Under the pieces are notes generated by a model. The model had not been told where the DNA came from, made no database searches, and worked only from the letters and a program-made list of their open reading frames with translations. Below are positions 1 to 5,765 of a stretch of 5,810 nt of DNA, piece by piece. The stretch spans positions 1 to 5,810 of the forward strand of contig JAFOYS010000143.1 in assembly GCA_017391435.1 (NCBI GenBank), given 5' to 3'. Position numbers and translations under genes: made by a program. Origin of the DNA: Alistipes sp. Its GTDB lineage: Bacteria; Bacteroidota; Bacteroidia; Bacteroidales; Rikenellaceae. Each line of letters starts with the position of its first letter. Position 1 is the stretch's first letter.

Positions 1-683
1 ATATCTTCAGAACTATTGTTTTTCTTAACTCCTTTTAGTAACTTTGCAAGTGTGATCGAGTTGTTAGATGTGGGAATAAAGTCAGCACTTTGTGTATGCG
101 GTATTCCACTTCCGTCTAATAACTCGATTTCTGTTACCTTATACCTCCACTTACCATCAGCACCACGCTCCCAACCGGTAGCAAGCTTGATTTTATTGGC
201 ATTTTCTTTGCTATTTGTTTGGATAATATTCAATAATCGCTTATCTTTAATGTCGGATATAGGGACTTTATTAGCAGACTCTGTGCTTGATACCGCAGAC
301 AAGTCTAATAAATGTTCCTTTTCTATTTGTGTTAGCTTGTGGTCATAGTATCTATTGCCCTTTGTATCTACTGCAATTTTTGAGAAATTTATTTGGTCTA
401 ACTCTTGAGTATTATGAATTAAATCGCTAACTTTGTAATGTATTGAGGCATCGGACCGCATATGAGGAGTACCATCTTGGGAAAGCGTATTTGTCTGATG
501 TCTCTTTTTTAGCATCACATTGTACAAGTGTAACTCGTTAATCACTTGCGCCCCCTGATAGTACTCCTTGACAACCATTCTTGCAGAATATTGTGTGCCG
601 TCAATGAAAACAGGACAATAGTAGATATGGACAGCCTTAACTGTTTCTACTTCATCGTCATCTACCTTTGCATTTCTCTGCAT
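1..683 (-). CDS. C-terminal part of a large polyvalent (phage/ICE-type) protein, runs off left edge
   Basis: The complement of 1-683 is one open frame of 227 visible residues with no stop, and it continues past the window edge. Composition is clearly protein-like. Conserved-looking segments are IYYCPVFIDGTQYSARMVVKE (residues 20-40), a YKVSDLIHNTQE segment (83-94), RYYDHKLTQIEK (111-122) and KLATGWERGADGKWRYKV (166-183). From memory of the families, these resemble the barnase/EndoU/colicin-like nuclease (PBECR) and associated LPD domains of polyvalent proteins carried by phages and conjugative elements of Bacteroidota. I cannot assign an exact family. The start used is the ATG at 681-683. An in-frame TAA lies 8 codons upstream (705-707) and the start has no recognisable ribosome-binding site. 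Such domains normally sit inside much longer proteins, so this is probably a 5'-truncated remnant or pseudogene of an integrated element. Coding status is fairly secure; function is inferred. Confidence 0.7.
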   Translation of the reverse strand, partial: MQRNAKVDDDEVETVKAVHIYYCPVFIDGTQYSARMVVKEYYQGAQVINELHLYNVMLKKRHQTNTLSQDGTPHMRSDASIHYKVSDLIHNTQELDQINFSKIAVDTKGNRYYDHKLTQIEKEHLLDLSAVSSTESANKVPISDIKDKRLLNIIQTNSKENANKIKLATGWERGADGKWRYKVTEIELLDGSGIPHTQSADFIPTSNNSITLAKLLKGVKKNNSSED

Positions 684-740
684 AGTTTCGATAATTTCTG
701 TTGCTTAGTACCGTCTGATTGGCGAGTATTCTGTTCGGGA

Positions 741-782
741 GTACAAAATGTAGGCTATCAATCGATAGCCTACTTTTTGTAC
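741..782. repeat. Near-perfect palindrome, 19-bp arms, 4-base loop
   Basis: Arms 741-759 and 764-782 are reverse complements with a single mismatch. The loop is AATC (760-763), and the core is GTAGGCTATC / GATAGCCTAC. The T-rich run after the stem on the plus strand (TACTTTTTGT) and TACATTTTGT on the minus strand would suit a weak bidirectional terminator. It lies downstream of the minus-strand patatin gene and about 60 bases upstream of the ATG of the polyvalent-protein fragment. It could equally be a protein-binding site or the end of a mobile element. Confidence 0.8.
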
Positions 783-812
783 CATTTTGTGTTATGTTAC
801 CCACCCCCTAAA

Positions 813-832
813 TCCCCCTCCTGTGAGGGGGA
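813..832. repeat. G/C-rich REP-like stem-loop
   Basis: TCCCCCTC (813-820) pairs perfectly with GAGGGGGA (825-832) around a CTGT loop. A further CCCCCTA lies just to the left (804-810). Short palindromes with the pattern CCCCCTAAATCCCCCTC recur between genes in many bacterial genomes, so this is probably a dispersed intergenic palindrome. It could also help end transcription of the minus-strand gene at 927-3317, although no good T-run follows it on that strand. Confidence 0.6.
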
Positions 833-835
833 CTG

Positions 836-857
836 TTAATCGCCAATTAACCGCCAA
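836..857. repeat. Tandem 11-bp repeat, two units
   Basis: TTAATCGCCAA (836-846) is followed directly by TTAACCGCCAA (847-857), with one difference in eleven. It adjoins the G/C-rich hairpin. With only two copies it may be chance, but it falls inside a repeat-rich gap. Confidence 0.5.
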
Positions 858-926
858 GAACTGAAGCTATCAGTCGATTGTCTACTTTTTGTGTCATTTG
901 ATATCAATCAGTGCGACAGTTGGCTC

Positions 927-3317
927 TTAGAAGAAGTGGCCTAAGCTGAAGTAGAAGTTTGGCTTGCGGGAGATATTAGACGAACTGATATCAAAGCTCA
1001 CTGGGCCTATCTTAGTGTCGATAGAGTAGCGAAGGCCTGCGCCCCACCAGTTTGAGGCGTTGTATGTATACATTTCGCTCCACAGAGGTGTGCTATTTAT
1101 GCCGATAAAGTTCTTAAAATCAATACCCGAACGGCCATAGTTGAACATAACTGTTAGGTAGTGTTTTTTGAACAATCGTGTTCTAACATCTATACGGCCT
1201 ATAGCCAGATTGTTGAAGGTTAGAGATATCTTGTTCAGGCCTATAAATGGTAGGTGTTGGTCTATATATCGTCCCATCTCGGTGCCACCCAACATATTGT
1301 TCATACTTGGGTAGCACGGTACAGGGCCGTTGAAGAGTGGATTCCAACCCTCAGAAGAGCCATTAGTTGCGCCCTTGCCAAAGAGAAAACCTCCATAGAG
1401 TTGAGGAATCACAACAAGTCGATTCTCAATAATTGGTACATAACCCTCAATGCCGAAGGTTAACGAGCCTGCGCCCAGGGTGTTTGTGCCTTTAGAGGTA
1501 AATGTTATATCTTTCCACAAAAAGTCAATATCGCCCTTGACGCCTCGCGTTGCAAAGCTGCTCTTGTTGAGGTTGTCGTAGCGCAGATAGGCAAAGGCTC
1601 CAAGCGTATTTACGAGTTTGTAATCGCTATCTACAGCATCATAGAGTGAGTACATAACCTTGCGAGGTTGTAGAATCTCCGCCTCAATACCCGCGCCAAG
1701 GCTAACGGTTCTTGAGTAGTTCTCGGAGAGATAGAGTCTGAACTTGTGTTGCAGAAACTTCATATTCATAACAAGCTCATCCATATCGTAGGCATCAAGC
1801 TCTGAGTTGCGGAAGATATACTCAAGGTTTACCTTCGGGTAGAGCAGCTTGCCGTACGAAAAGTTTGTCTTGAGCCACTGATTGCTTCCTAACTTGGCGC
1901 TTACATCGGCCTTAAATCCATTTATACGATTACTGTTTAGCCCCAGACGGAGTAGAACAGAGATCATATCCTGTGAGTCAAATCTAAAGCCAGCGCCGAA
2001 GGCGTGGGGTGGATTTTCAACAAAGTTGAATCGCAGTATATATCCGCTCTCAGAGTTGTCATCTTTGTGCAGACTGTAGGTAATGCTGTCGTAATTACCT
2101 GTGCCATAGTAGATTGACACAGACTTGTCTATATCGCTTTTAGATGCCTGCTCTCCAGTCTTTACGGTGCATTTGCGTCGTGCCCACTTCTCAATATCAC
2201 TCTTGATGCCAACCATCTCAATTTTGGAGATCAATACTGAGTTCTGAACAATGTTAATTGCGCGATTTTTATCTACATCTTTGCTCGCCTTGTTTTTGTT
2301 ATCTGCAAAGATTACCTCTTTAAGAGCCTTGAAGTTATCCTCTTGCGCTACTGCCGCCTCGTAACCGCTCTGGGTGATTCTGGCAACACTCTCTGTGTCA
2401 AAACTCAACATTCCCACCCCCTTTAGGTCGGGGCTGATAAAGATGTCGCAGAGTTTGTGGTAGTTCTCAAACTCCTTGTCTGTGATAATCTCCTTGAGCT
2501 GCTTTACCTGCGAGAAGATTGAGGATAGGTTGTCTGTTTCGCTCTCCAAACCAGGTGACATACTCACACCGATAACAAAGTCGGCACCCATAGCTCTACA
2601 CTGCTCTGCAGGGAAGTTGTTTACAAGACCGCCATCTACATACAGAGTGCTGTCTATCTTTATAGGGTCAAAGAGGATAGGTATTGCCATTGATGCTCTA
2701 AGAGCCTTTGTGAATACGCCCTTGTTAAATACCTGAGCCTCACCATTTATCATATTGGTTGCTACGCAGATAAATGGAATTGGTAGCTCGTTGAAATCTA
2801 TAGGGTCAGAGTAACCAACAGAGAGTGAGTTGAAGAGGTTGATAAGGTTGCTACCCGACACAATGCCTGTAGGCAGTGAGTTCTTGAAGGACTTTGCCTT
2901 GATCTTCTCAGCATCGTTGTTAAAAGAGAAGGGGAGGGTTAAGGTTTGGGTGCTACTCTTAAGTTTGCTCTCGTAGGATATCTTCTCGCGGTCAACTTTG
3001 TTGCTTATAAGTCTATCCCAATCTACGCTGCTGATAATGCTAAGAATCTCGTCAGAGGAGTATCCAAGAGCATACATACCTCCGACAATCGAGCCCATAC
3101 TTGTGCCAGCAATATAGTCAATAGGTATTCCCGCCTCCTCAATATACTTAAGAACACCTATGTGTGCAGCTCCCTTGGCTCCACCACCTGATAGTACAAG
3201 ACCAATCTTCGGGCGGGAGTGTACAGCGGTGCTATCTTGCTGTGAGTACGCAGCCTGCGGAATGGTAATTAGCAGTGCAATCCACACACTTTTTAGGAAT
3301 CTTCTAAAAGTTGACAT
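927..3317 (-). CDS. Patatin-like phospholipase with POTRA-like region and outer-membrane beta-barrel
   Basis: The product is a predicted 796-residue outer-membrane protein. Residues 1-25 form a signal peptide (basic start, then a hydrophobic run ending AAYS before QQ). The patatin domain (about 36-335) has the oxyanion motif GGGAKG (44-49), the nucleophile elbow GTSMG (71-75, Ser73) and the DGG motif (Asp228), so the Ser-Asp dyad is intact. A POTRA-like segment follows (about 361-434). The rest alternates aromatic and hydrophobic residues like a BamA/TamA-type barrel and ends in phenylalanine (GHFF), as barrel proteins do. This order matches type Vd autotransporters such as PlpD, where the lipase is carried to the cell surface or released. 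The substrate is unknown. The frame is open to 3386, but the ATG at 3315-3317 is preferred because it opens the signal peptide, while the upstream ATG lies inside the greA terminator. No clear promoter is visible in the short gap behind greA. Confidence 0.93.
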   Translation of the reverse strand: MSTFRRFLKSVWIALLITIPQAAYSQQDSTAVHSRPKIGLVLSGGGAKGAAHIGVLKYIEEAGIPIDYIAGTSMGSIVGGMYALGYSSDEILSIISSVDWDRLISNKVDREKISYESKLKSSTQTLTLPFSFNNDAEKIKAKSFKNSLPTGIVSGSNLINLFNSLSVGYSDPIDFNELPIPFICVATNMINGEAQVFNKGVFTKALRASMAIPILFDPIKIDSTLYVDGGLVNNFPAEQCRAMGADFVIGVSMSPGLESETDNLSSIFSQVKQLKEIITDKEFENYHKLCDIFISPDLKGVGMLSFDTESVARITQSGYEAAVAQEDNFKALKEVIFADNKNKASKDVDKNRAINIVQNSVLISKIEMVGIKSDIEKWARRKCTVKTGEQASKSDIDKSVSIYYGTGNYDSITYSLHKDDNSESGYILRFNFVENPPHAFGAGFRFDSQDMISVLLRLGLNSNRINGFKADVSAKLGSNQWLKTNFSYGKLLYPKVNLEYIFRNSELDAYDMDELVMNMKFLQHKFRLYLSENYSRTVSLGAGIEAEILQPRKVMYSLYDAVDSDYKLVNTLGAFAYLRYDNLNKSSFATRGVKGDIDFLWKDITFTSKGTNTLGAGSLTFGIEGYVPIIENRLVVIPQLYGGFLFGKGATNGSSEGWNPLFNGPVPCYPSMNNMLGGTEMGRYIDQHLPFIGLNKISLTFNNLAIGRIDVRTRLFKKHYLTVMFNYGRSGIDFKNFIGINSTPLWSEMYTYNASNWWGAGLRYSIDTKIGPVSFDISSSNISRKPNFYFSLGHFF

Positions 3318-3370
3318 CTGGGTCGGGTTGGTTTTATAGGAGGTTAGAAGTAAAATAGTCTCTAATTCTG

Positions 3371-3404
3371 AAAAGAGGCTAACCAAAACAGGATAGCCTC
3401 TTTC
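3371..3404 (-). terminator. Rho-independent terminator of greA
   Basis: On the minus strand, 22 bases after the greA stop, AAAGAGGCTA (3394-3403) and TAGCCTCTTT (3372-3381) form a perfect 10-bp stem with a 12-base loop. The T-run is TTTT at 3371-3374, partly within the stem. It lies between greA and the patatin gene and argues that the latter is at least partly a separate transcript. The large loop and short T-tail make it moderate in strength. Confidence 0.7.
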
Positions 3405-3425
3405 AAAGTGTTGTGGTATAAGGAG

Positions 3426-3902
3426 TTAGATTGAGATGTCAAGAATCTCAAACTTGAGAATACCCGCAGGAACGGTTACCTCAACAACATCACCCTTCTT
3501 CTTACCAAGCAGAGCCTTTGCAATAGGGGTGCCAATAGCAAGCTTACCCTCGCGCAGGTTAGCCTCGTGCTCAGCAACGATTGTATAGACAACCTGACGG
3601 TTGTTATTGTGGTTAAGCAGAGTTACCTTGCTCAGAATCTGTACCTTGCTTCTGTCAATCTTTGTCTCGTCGATAACGCGCGCATTAGCAAGTGTAGCCT
3701 CCATCTGTGCGATTTTCATCTCCAGCATACCCTGAGCCTCACGAGCTGCGTCGTACTCTGCATTCTCGGACAAATCACCCTTATCACGAGCCTCGGCAAT
3801 AGCGGCCGATGCTGCTGGGCGCTCTACTGAGCGCATATGGTCAAGCTCATCCTTGAGCTTCTTGTAACCCTCTGCTGTTAAATAAATTATCTCTTGTGCC
3901 AT
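3426..3902 (-). CDS. greA: Transcription elongation factor GreA
   Basis: GreA binds the secondary channel of RNA polymerase and stimulates cleavage of backtracked transcripts, freeing stalled complexes. The product is 158 residues, the usual length. Residues 1-77 form the antiparallel coiled coil. The tip motif DKGDLSENAEYDAAREAQ (40-57) keeps the acidic residues Asp43 and Glu46, equivalent to Asp41 and Glu44 of E. coli GreA. The C-terminal FKBP-like half includes AEHEANLREGKLAIGTPIAK (110-129) and ends KFEILDISI. The start is the ATG at 3900-3902, giving MAQEIIYLTAEGYKKL. The frame stays open to 4019, but that extension crosses the predicted promoter and does not look like GreA. The gene has its own promoter and terminator, so it is probably monocistronic. 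Confidence 0.97.
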   Translation of the reverse strand: MAQEIIYLTAEGYKKLKDELDHMRSVERPAASAAIAEARDKGDLSENAEYDAAREAQGMLEMKIAQMEATLANARVIDETKIDRSKVQILSKVTLLNHNNNRQVVYTIVAEHEANLREGKLAIGTPIAKALLGKKKGDVVEVTVPAGILKFEILDISI

Positions 3903-3989
3903 AGTTATAATATGTCTTTTAATAGCATAACAAAAAAACAAGAATCTCAACCTTTCGGCTGAAACCCTAATATCTCCTCTATTTGAGTG

Positions 3990-4020
3990 CAAAGGTAAGT
4001 CAAATATTTTGATTTCCAAA
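3990..4020 (-). promoter_or_regulatory. Bacteroidota-type sigma-ABfr promoter for greA
   Basis: Reading the minus strand, TTTG (4020-4017) is followed after exactly 19 bases by TACCTTTG (3997-3990). This fits the known Bacteroides consensus TTTG-N19/20-TAnnTTTG at every defined position. Transcription would start near 3983, giving a leader of about 80 bases before the greA ATG. The leader contains a run of seven T (in CTTGTTTTTTTG) but no strong stem that I can find. Confidence 0.8.
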
Positions 4021-4066
4021 ATCGGCGAGCAAAAAATGGCGCTTAAGACAAATTTGCACTAAAATT

Positions 4067-4098
4067 CTTGCTTTTTAGAGTAAAAATGCCTACTTTTA
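4067..4098 (+). promoter_or_regulatory. Possible promoter of the HAD phosphatase-lipoprotein unit
   Basis: CTTG (4067-4070), a 20-base spacer and TACTTTTA (4091-4098) match the Bacteroidota TTTG / TAnnTTTG consensus with one mismatch in each box. The start would fall around 4105, about 30 bases before the ATG at 4137. A 6-bp inverted repeat, GTAAAA (4080-4085) and TTTTAC (4094-4099), overlaps the -7 box and could be an operator, though in such A/T-rich DNA it may be chance. Confidence 0.4.
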
Positions 4099-4136
4099 CA
4101 CAAATTTAGCATAAAATTTTTAAAATATATTTAACT

Positions 4137-5000
4137 ATGAGTCAGTTTAATCGTTATCGCTCAATCTACTCACACGAGGAGTTGATGGCAAAGCTTCGCC
4201 GTCTTAAGCACGTTGCTCTTGATATGGATGGCACCATCTATATGGGTACCACACTCTTCCCATATACAAAGCCATTCCTTGCAGGTGTTAAGGAGTTGGG
4301 TCTGGGATACTCGTTCCTTACAAACAACCCATCTTCTTCTATTGCAGACTATCTTGCAAAGCTTGCTCGTCTGGGCGTTGAGGCTACTGAGGAGGAGATG
4401 TATACAACGGCTCTGGCTACTATTGACTACATTAAGACCCACTATCCAGAGGCAAAGCGTCTCTTTATGCTCGGAACTCCTTCTATGATTACTGAGTTTG
4501 AGAAGGCCGGCTTTGAGAGCGCTGCTGACGATGCTAACGATCGTCCAGATGTGCTTGTTGTAGCATTTGATAAGACCCTTGCCTATGACCGCCTCTGCCG
4601 TGCCGCTTGGTGGATTAGTCAGGGTGTGCCGTATATTGCAACAAACCCAGACCGTGTATGTCCTACAGACCAGCCTGTGGTGCTTGTTGACTGTGGTTCT
4701 ATCTGTGCCTGCCTTACACACGCTACAGGCCGCACACCAGATATAACACTTGGTAAGCCAGATCCAAATATGCTCTCTGGTATCCTTCACCGCTATGGAT
4801 ATGAGTCTGATGAGGTTGCTATGGTTGGTGACCGTATCTATACAGATATTGAGATGGCGCACAATGCTGGTGCTTTTGGCGTGCTTGTCCTCTCTGGTGA
4901 GACTACTATTGAGGTTGCCGATGCTGCTCCAAAGCAGCCACACCTTATCTGTGACAGTATTGAGGTACTTGGTGAGCTTATTGCTCAGTCACATAAGTAG
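4137..5000 (+). CDS. HAD-IIA family phosphatase (NagD/AraL/phosphoglycolate phosphatase-like)
   Basis: This is a 287-residue cytosolic phosphatase of the haloacid dehalogenase superfamily with all four motifs. Motif I is LDMDGTIY, with nucleophile Asp29 and acid/base Asp31. Motif II is the threonine in FLTNNPSSS (Thr62), typical of subfamily IIA. Motif III is the lysine of LGKPDP (Lys207). Motif IV is MVGDRIYTDIEMA, with metal ligands Asp232 and Asp237. The C2-type cap lies between motifs II and III (about 85-195). Members act on small phosphorylated compounds such as nucleotides, phosphoglycolate or sugar phosphates, and some are promiscuous. The sequence alone does not show which substrate is used. 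It is divergent from greA and followed 2 bases later by the lipoprotein gene. No Shine-Dalgarno sequence is visible; the start is followed within 30 residues by motif I, as expected. Confidence 0.93.
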   Translation: MSQFNRYRSIYSHEELMAKLRRLKHVALDMDGTIYMGTTLFPYTKPFLAGVKELGLGYSFLTNNPSSSIADYLAKLARLGVEATEEEMYTTALATIDYIKTHYPEAKRLFMLGTPSMITEFEKAGFESAADDANDRPDVLVVAFDKTLAYDRLCRAAWWISQGVPYIATNPDRVCPTDQPVVLVDCGSICACLTHATGRTPDITLGKPDPNMLSGILHRYGYESDEVAMVGDRIYTDIEMAHNAGAFGVLVLSGETTIEVADAAPKQPHLICDSIEVLGELIAQSHK

Positions 5001-5002
5001 TT

Positions 5003-5443
5003 ATGGGTCAGATATATGTAAAACTGTGGCGCGTGTTTCTCGTCACAGTTTTTCTCTTTGTTACTGTTGGTTGTGCGGTAAAAGACTTGAGCCACAATCC
5101 AGAGGCTGTAGATAGCATTACTACACAATATATATATACAGAGCTCTCTGCGGATTATCCCCGATTTGATACTACTGTAGTGTGTGTTGATCGCGTAAAG
5201 ATGACTCGTCAGGATAATATCCCCGTGGCACTTGTAGATATTATTCGCACCGATAGTACTACAGTTCGCGAATTTATCCACTTTGACTACGAAACTATCA
5301 GCCGCGTGCGCGATGTTATGGAGTCAGAGGAGAGTGTGTCTACAGCTCAGATTGCCAATAGTCTCTCTATCTCAGAGCTAAATGCACAGTTATACCGACA
5401 GATTGTCCTTCGCGCAAAAGGGAGAATAGCTGTTGGCCATTAG
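5003..5443 (+). CDS. Small putative lipoprotein of unknown function
   Basis: The product is 146 residues. Residues 1-24 form a short basic start (Lys7, Arg10), a hydrophobic run (VFLVTVFLFV) and a lipobox-like TVGC with Cys24 as the probable lipidated residue. Threonine at the -3 position is less usual, so lipidation is likely rather than certain. The remaining ~120 residues are polar, with a probable beta-rich section (VVCVDRV, IPVALVDIIRTD, REFIHFDYETI) and a helical C-terminus (ISELNAQLYRQIVLRAKGRI). I do not recognise the family. The gene starts 2 bases after the phosphatase stop and so is almost certainly co-transcribed. The stop codon falls inside a short repeat (5427-5451). Confidence 0.8.
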   Translation: MGQIYVKLWRVFLVTVFLFVTVGCAVKDLSHNPEAVDSITTQYIYTELSADYPRFDTTVVCVDRVKMTRQDNIPVALVDIIRTDSTTVREFIHFDYETISRVRDVMESEESVSTAQIANSLSISELNAQLYRQIVLRAKGRIAVGH

Positions 5444-5451
5444 CCGTTGGC
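5427..5451. repeat. Short direct repeat overlapping the lipoprotein stop codon
   Basis: TAGCTGTTGGC (5427-5437) and TAGCCGTTGGC (5441-5451) differ at one base and are separated by CAT. The TAG opening the second copy is the stop codon of the lipoprotein gene, so the first copy encodes its last residues. The final AGCC-GTT-GGCT plus TTTTC can also form a small hairpin. Confidence 0.55.
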
Positions 5452-5462
5452 TTTTCATAGGT

Positions 5463-5477
5463 ACAGACTTCGTCTGT
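5463..5477. repeat. Short hairpin after the lipoprotein gene
   Basis: ACAGAC (5463-5468) and GTCTGT (5472-5477) form a perfect 6-bp stem around TTC, followed by CTGTGTTTATT. It lies 20 bases past the lipoprotein stop and may be a weak terminator or the first of the chain of hairpins that follows. Confidence 0.45.
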
Positions 5478-5488
5478 CTGTGTTTATT

Positions 5489-5608
5489 CGGATTTAGGTT
5501 GCTGCCGCAAGGCGGTGAAAGAGAAAATATCCACCAAAGGTCAAGCTTGCTTGAAACCAAAGGGGGATATTTTTTATTTCAATAACTCGTAGAGTTGCCC
5601 TAAATCCG
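5489..5608. other. Structured 120-base element with predicted four-way junction (candidate RNA or DNA fold)
   Basis: A closing stem P1 pairs CGGATTTAGG (5489-5498) with CCTAAATCCG (5599-5608), 10 of 10. Inside it are three adjacent hairpins. P2 (5502-5515) is CTGCC-GCAA-GGCGG, with a GNRA tetraloop on the plus strand. P3 (5517-5580) is long, with a 16-position lower helix (one A·G mismatch, one G-T wobble) and an upper helix TCAAG/CTTGA. P4 (5584-5596) is AACTC-GTA-GAGTT. The linkers are only 3, 1, 3 and 2 bases. No open frame with coding character is seen. It could be a small RNA, a structured 3' region with terminator activity, or a dispersed palindromic element. The tetraloop favours the plus strand, but the pairing works on both. 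I do not recognise it as a named RNA family. Confidence 0.55.
5517..5580 (+). terminator. Likely (bidirectional) terminator hairpin, arm P3 of the structured element
   Basis: The outer helix runs GAAAGAGAAAATATCC (5517-5532) against GGATATTTTTTATTTC (5565-5580), with one mismatch and one wobble. Inside lie two C-G pairs (5534-5535/5562-5563), a symmetric AAA/AAA internal loop, two G-C pairs (5539-5540/5557-5558) and TCAAGC/GCTTGA. The T-run TTTTTT follows the G-rich part, as in an intrinsic terminator, and the minus strand ends in TTTTCTCTTTC. It is placed to end transcription of the 4137-5443 unit about 75-140 bases past the stop. The T-run being inside the helix is atypical. Confidence 0.45.
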
Positions 5609-5706
5609 CATCAGCACGGAAGAAAAACGGAGTTTACGGCATTCTGCCGTTTCCTCCTCGCGGCTCGGCAAAGCCTGCGAGCAGTCTCTGCTCTCGCTCC
5701 GCAGCG
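5609..5706. repeat. Chain of short hairpins, no gene
   Basis: This gene-free stretch keeps folding. GGAG-TTT-ACGGCA, loop TTC, TGCCGT-TTC-CTCC (5629-5657) has a symmetric 3x3 internal loop. CGCGGCT/AGCC-T-GCG (5659-5679) has one bulge. GCGAGCAG/CTGCTCTCGC (5677-5697) competes with it, and CGCT/AGCG (5695-5706) overlaps that in turn. AAACGG (5625-5630) can also pair with CCGTTT (5647-5652), an alternative to the first hairpin. Local G+C is visibly higher from about 5645 on. It is probably one unit with the element just before it. Confidence 0.45.
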
Positions 5707-5729
5707 TCGGTTTTCATAAAGTCTTTTGG

Positions 5730-5753
5730 GTCACTTTTCTTCAGAAAAGGGAC
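5730..5753. repeat. Stem-loop near the possible convergent gene
   Basis: GTCACTTTTC (5730-5739) pairs with GAAAAGGGAC (5744-5753) around TTCA, nine of ten pairs. It ends 12 bases before the stop of the possible minus-strand gene at the right edge. No T-run follows on that strand, so a terminator role is uncertain. Confidence 0.5.
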
Positions 5754-5765
5754 GGTACTATACGG

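Larger units (their letters stand above)
754..892. repeat. Imperfect direct repeat, two 27-bp copies 112 bases apart
   Basis: Bases 754-780 and 866-892 match at 24 of 27 positions. Both start GCTATCA and end TCTACTTTTTGT or CCTACTTTTTGT. The first copy is the right-hand part of the palindrome at 741-782. The second copy lacks the left arm, so it does not form the hairpin. This looks like an old duplication or a degenerate second copy of the same element, and the pair brackets the G/C-rich hairpin and the 11-bp tandem repeat. Confidence 0.65.

Noticed and set aside
662..757. Short minus-strand frame reading CTPEQNTRQSDGTKQQKL upstream of the polyvalent fragment
   Set aside because: It looks superficially protein-like, but it has stops at both ends, no start codon before its last few residues, and crosses one arm of the palindrome. 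It could be decayed coding sequence, but this is not enough to call.
16..839. Plus-strand open frames at 16-348 and 546-839
   Set aside because: The first lies opposite the well-supported minus-strand polyvalent frame. The second overlaps its 5' end and then runs across the palindrome and the G/C-rich hairpin. Neither has a recognisable domain.
3903..3983. Riboswitch or attenuator in the greA leader
   Set aside because: There is a seven-T run, but the only stem found nearby is TTTC-AGCC-GAAA, which is too short, and no known aptamer motif is visible.
4170..4943. Open frame of 257 codons on the minus strand, opposite the HAD phosphatase gene
   Set aside because: It is wholly antisense to a gene with all HAD motifs. 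The translation has no family features and is rich in Cys, Trp and His, as expected for a shadow frame.
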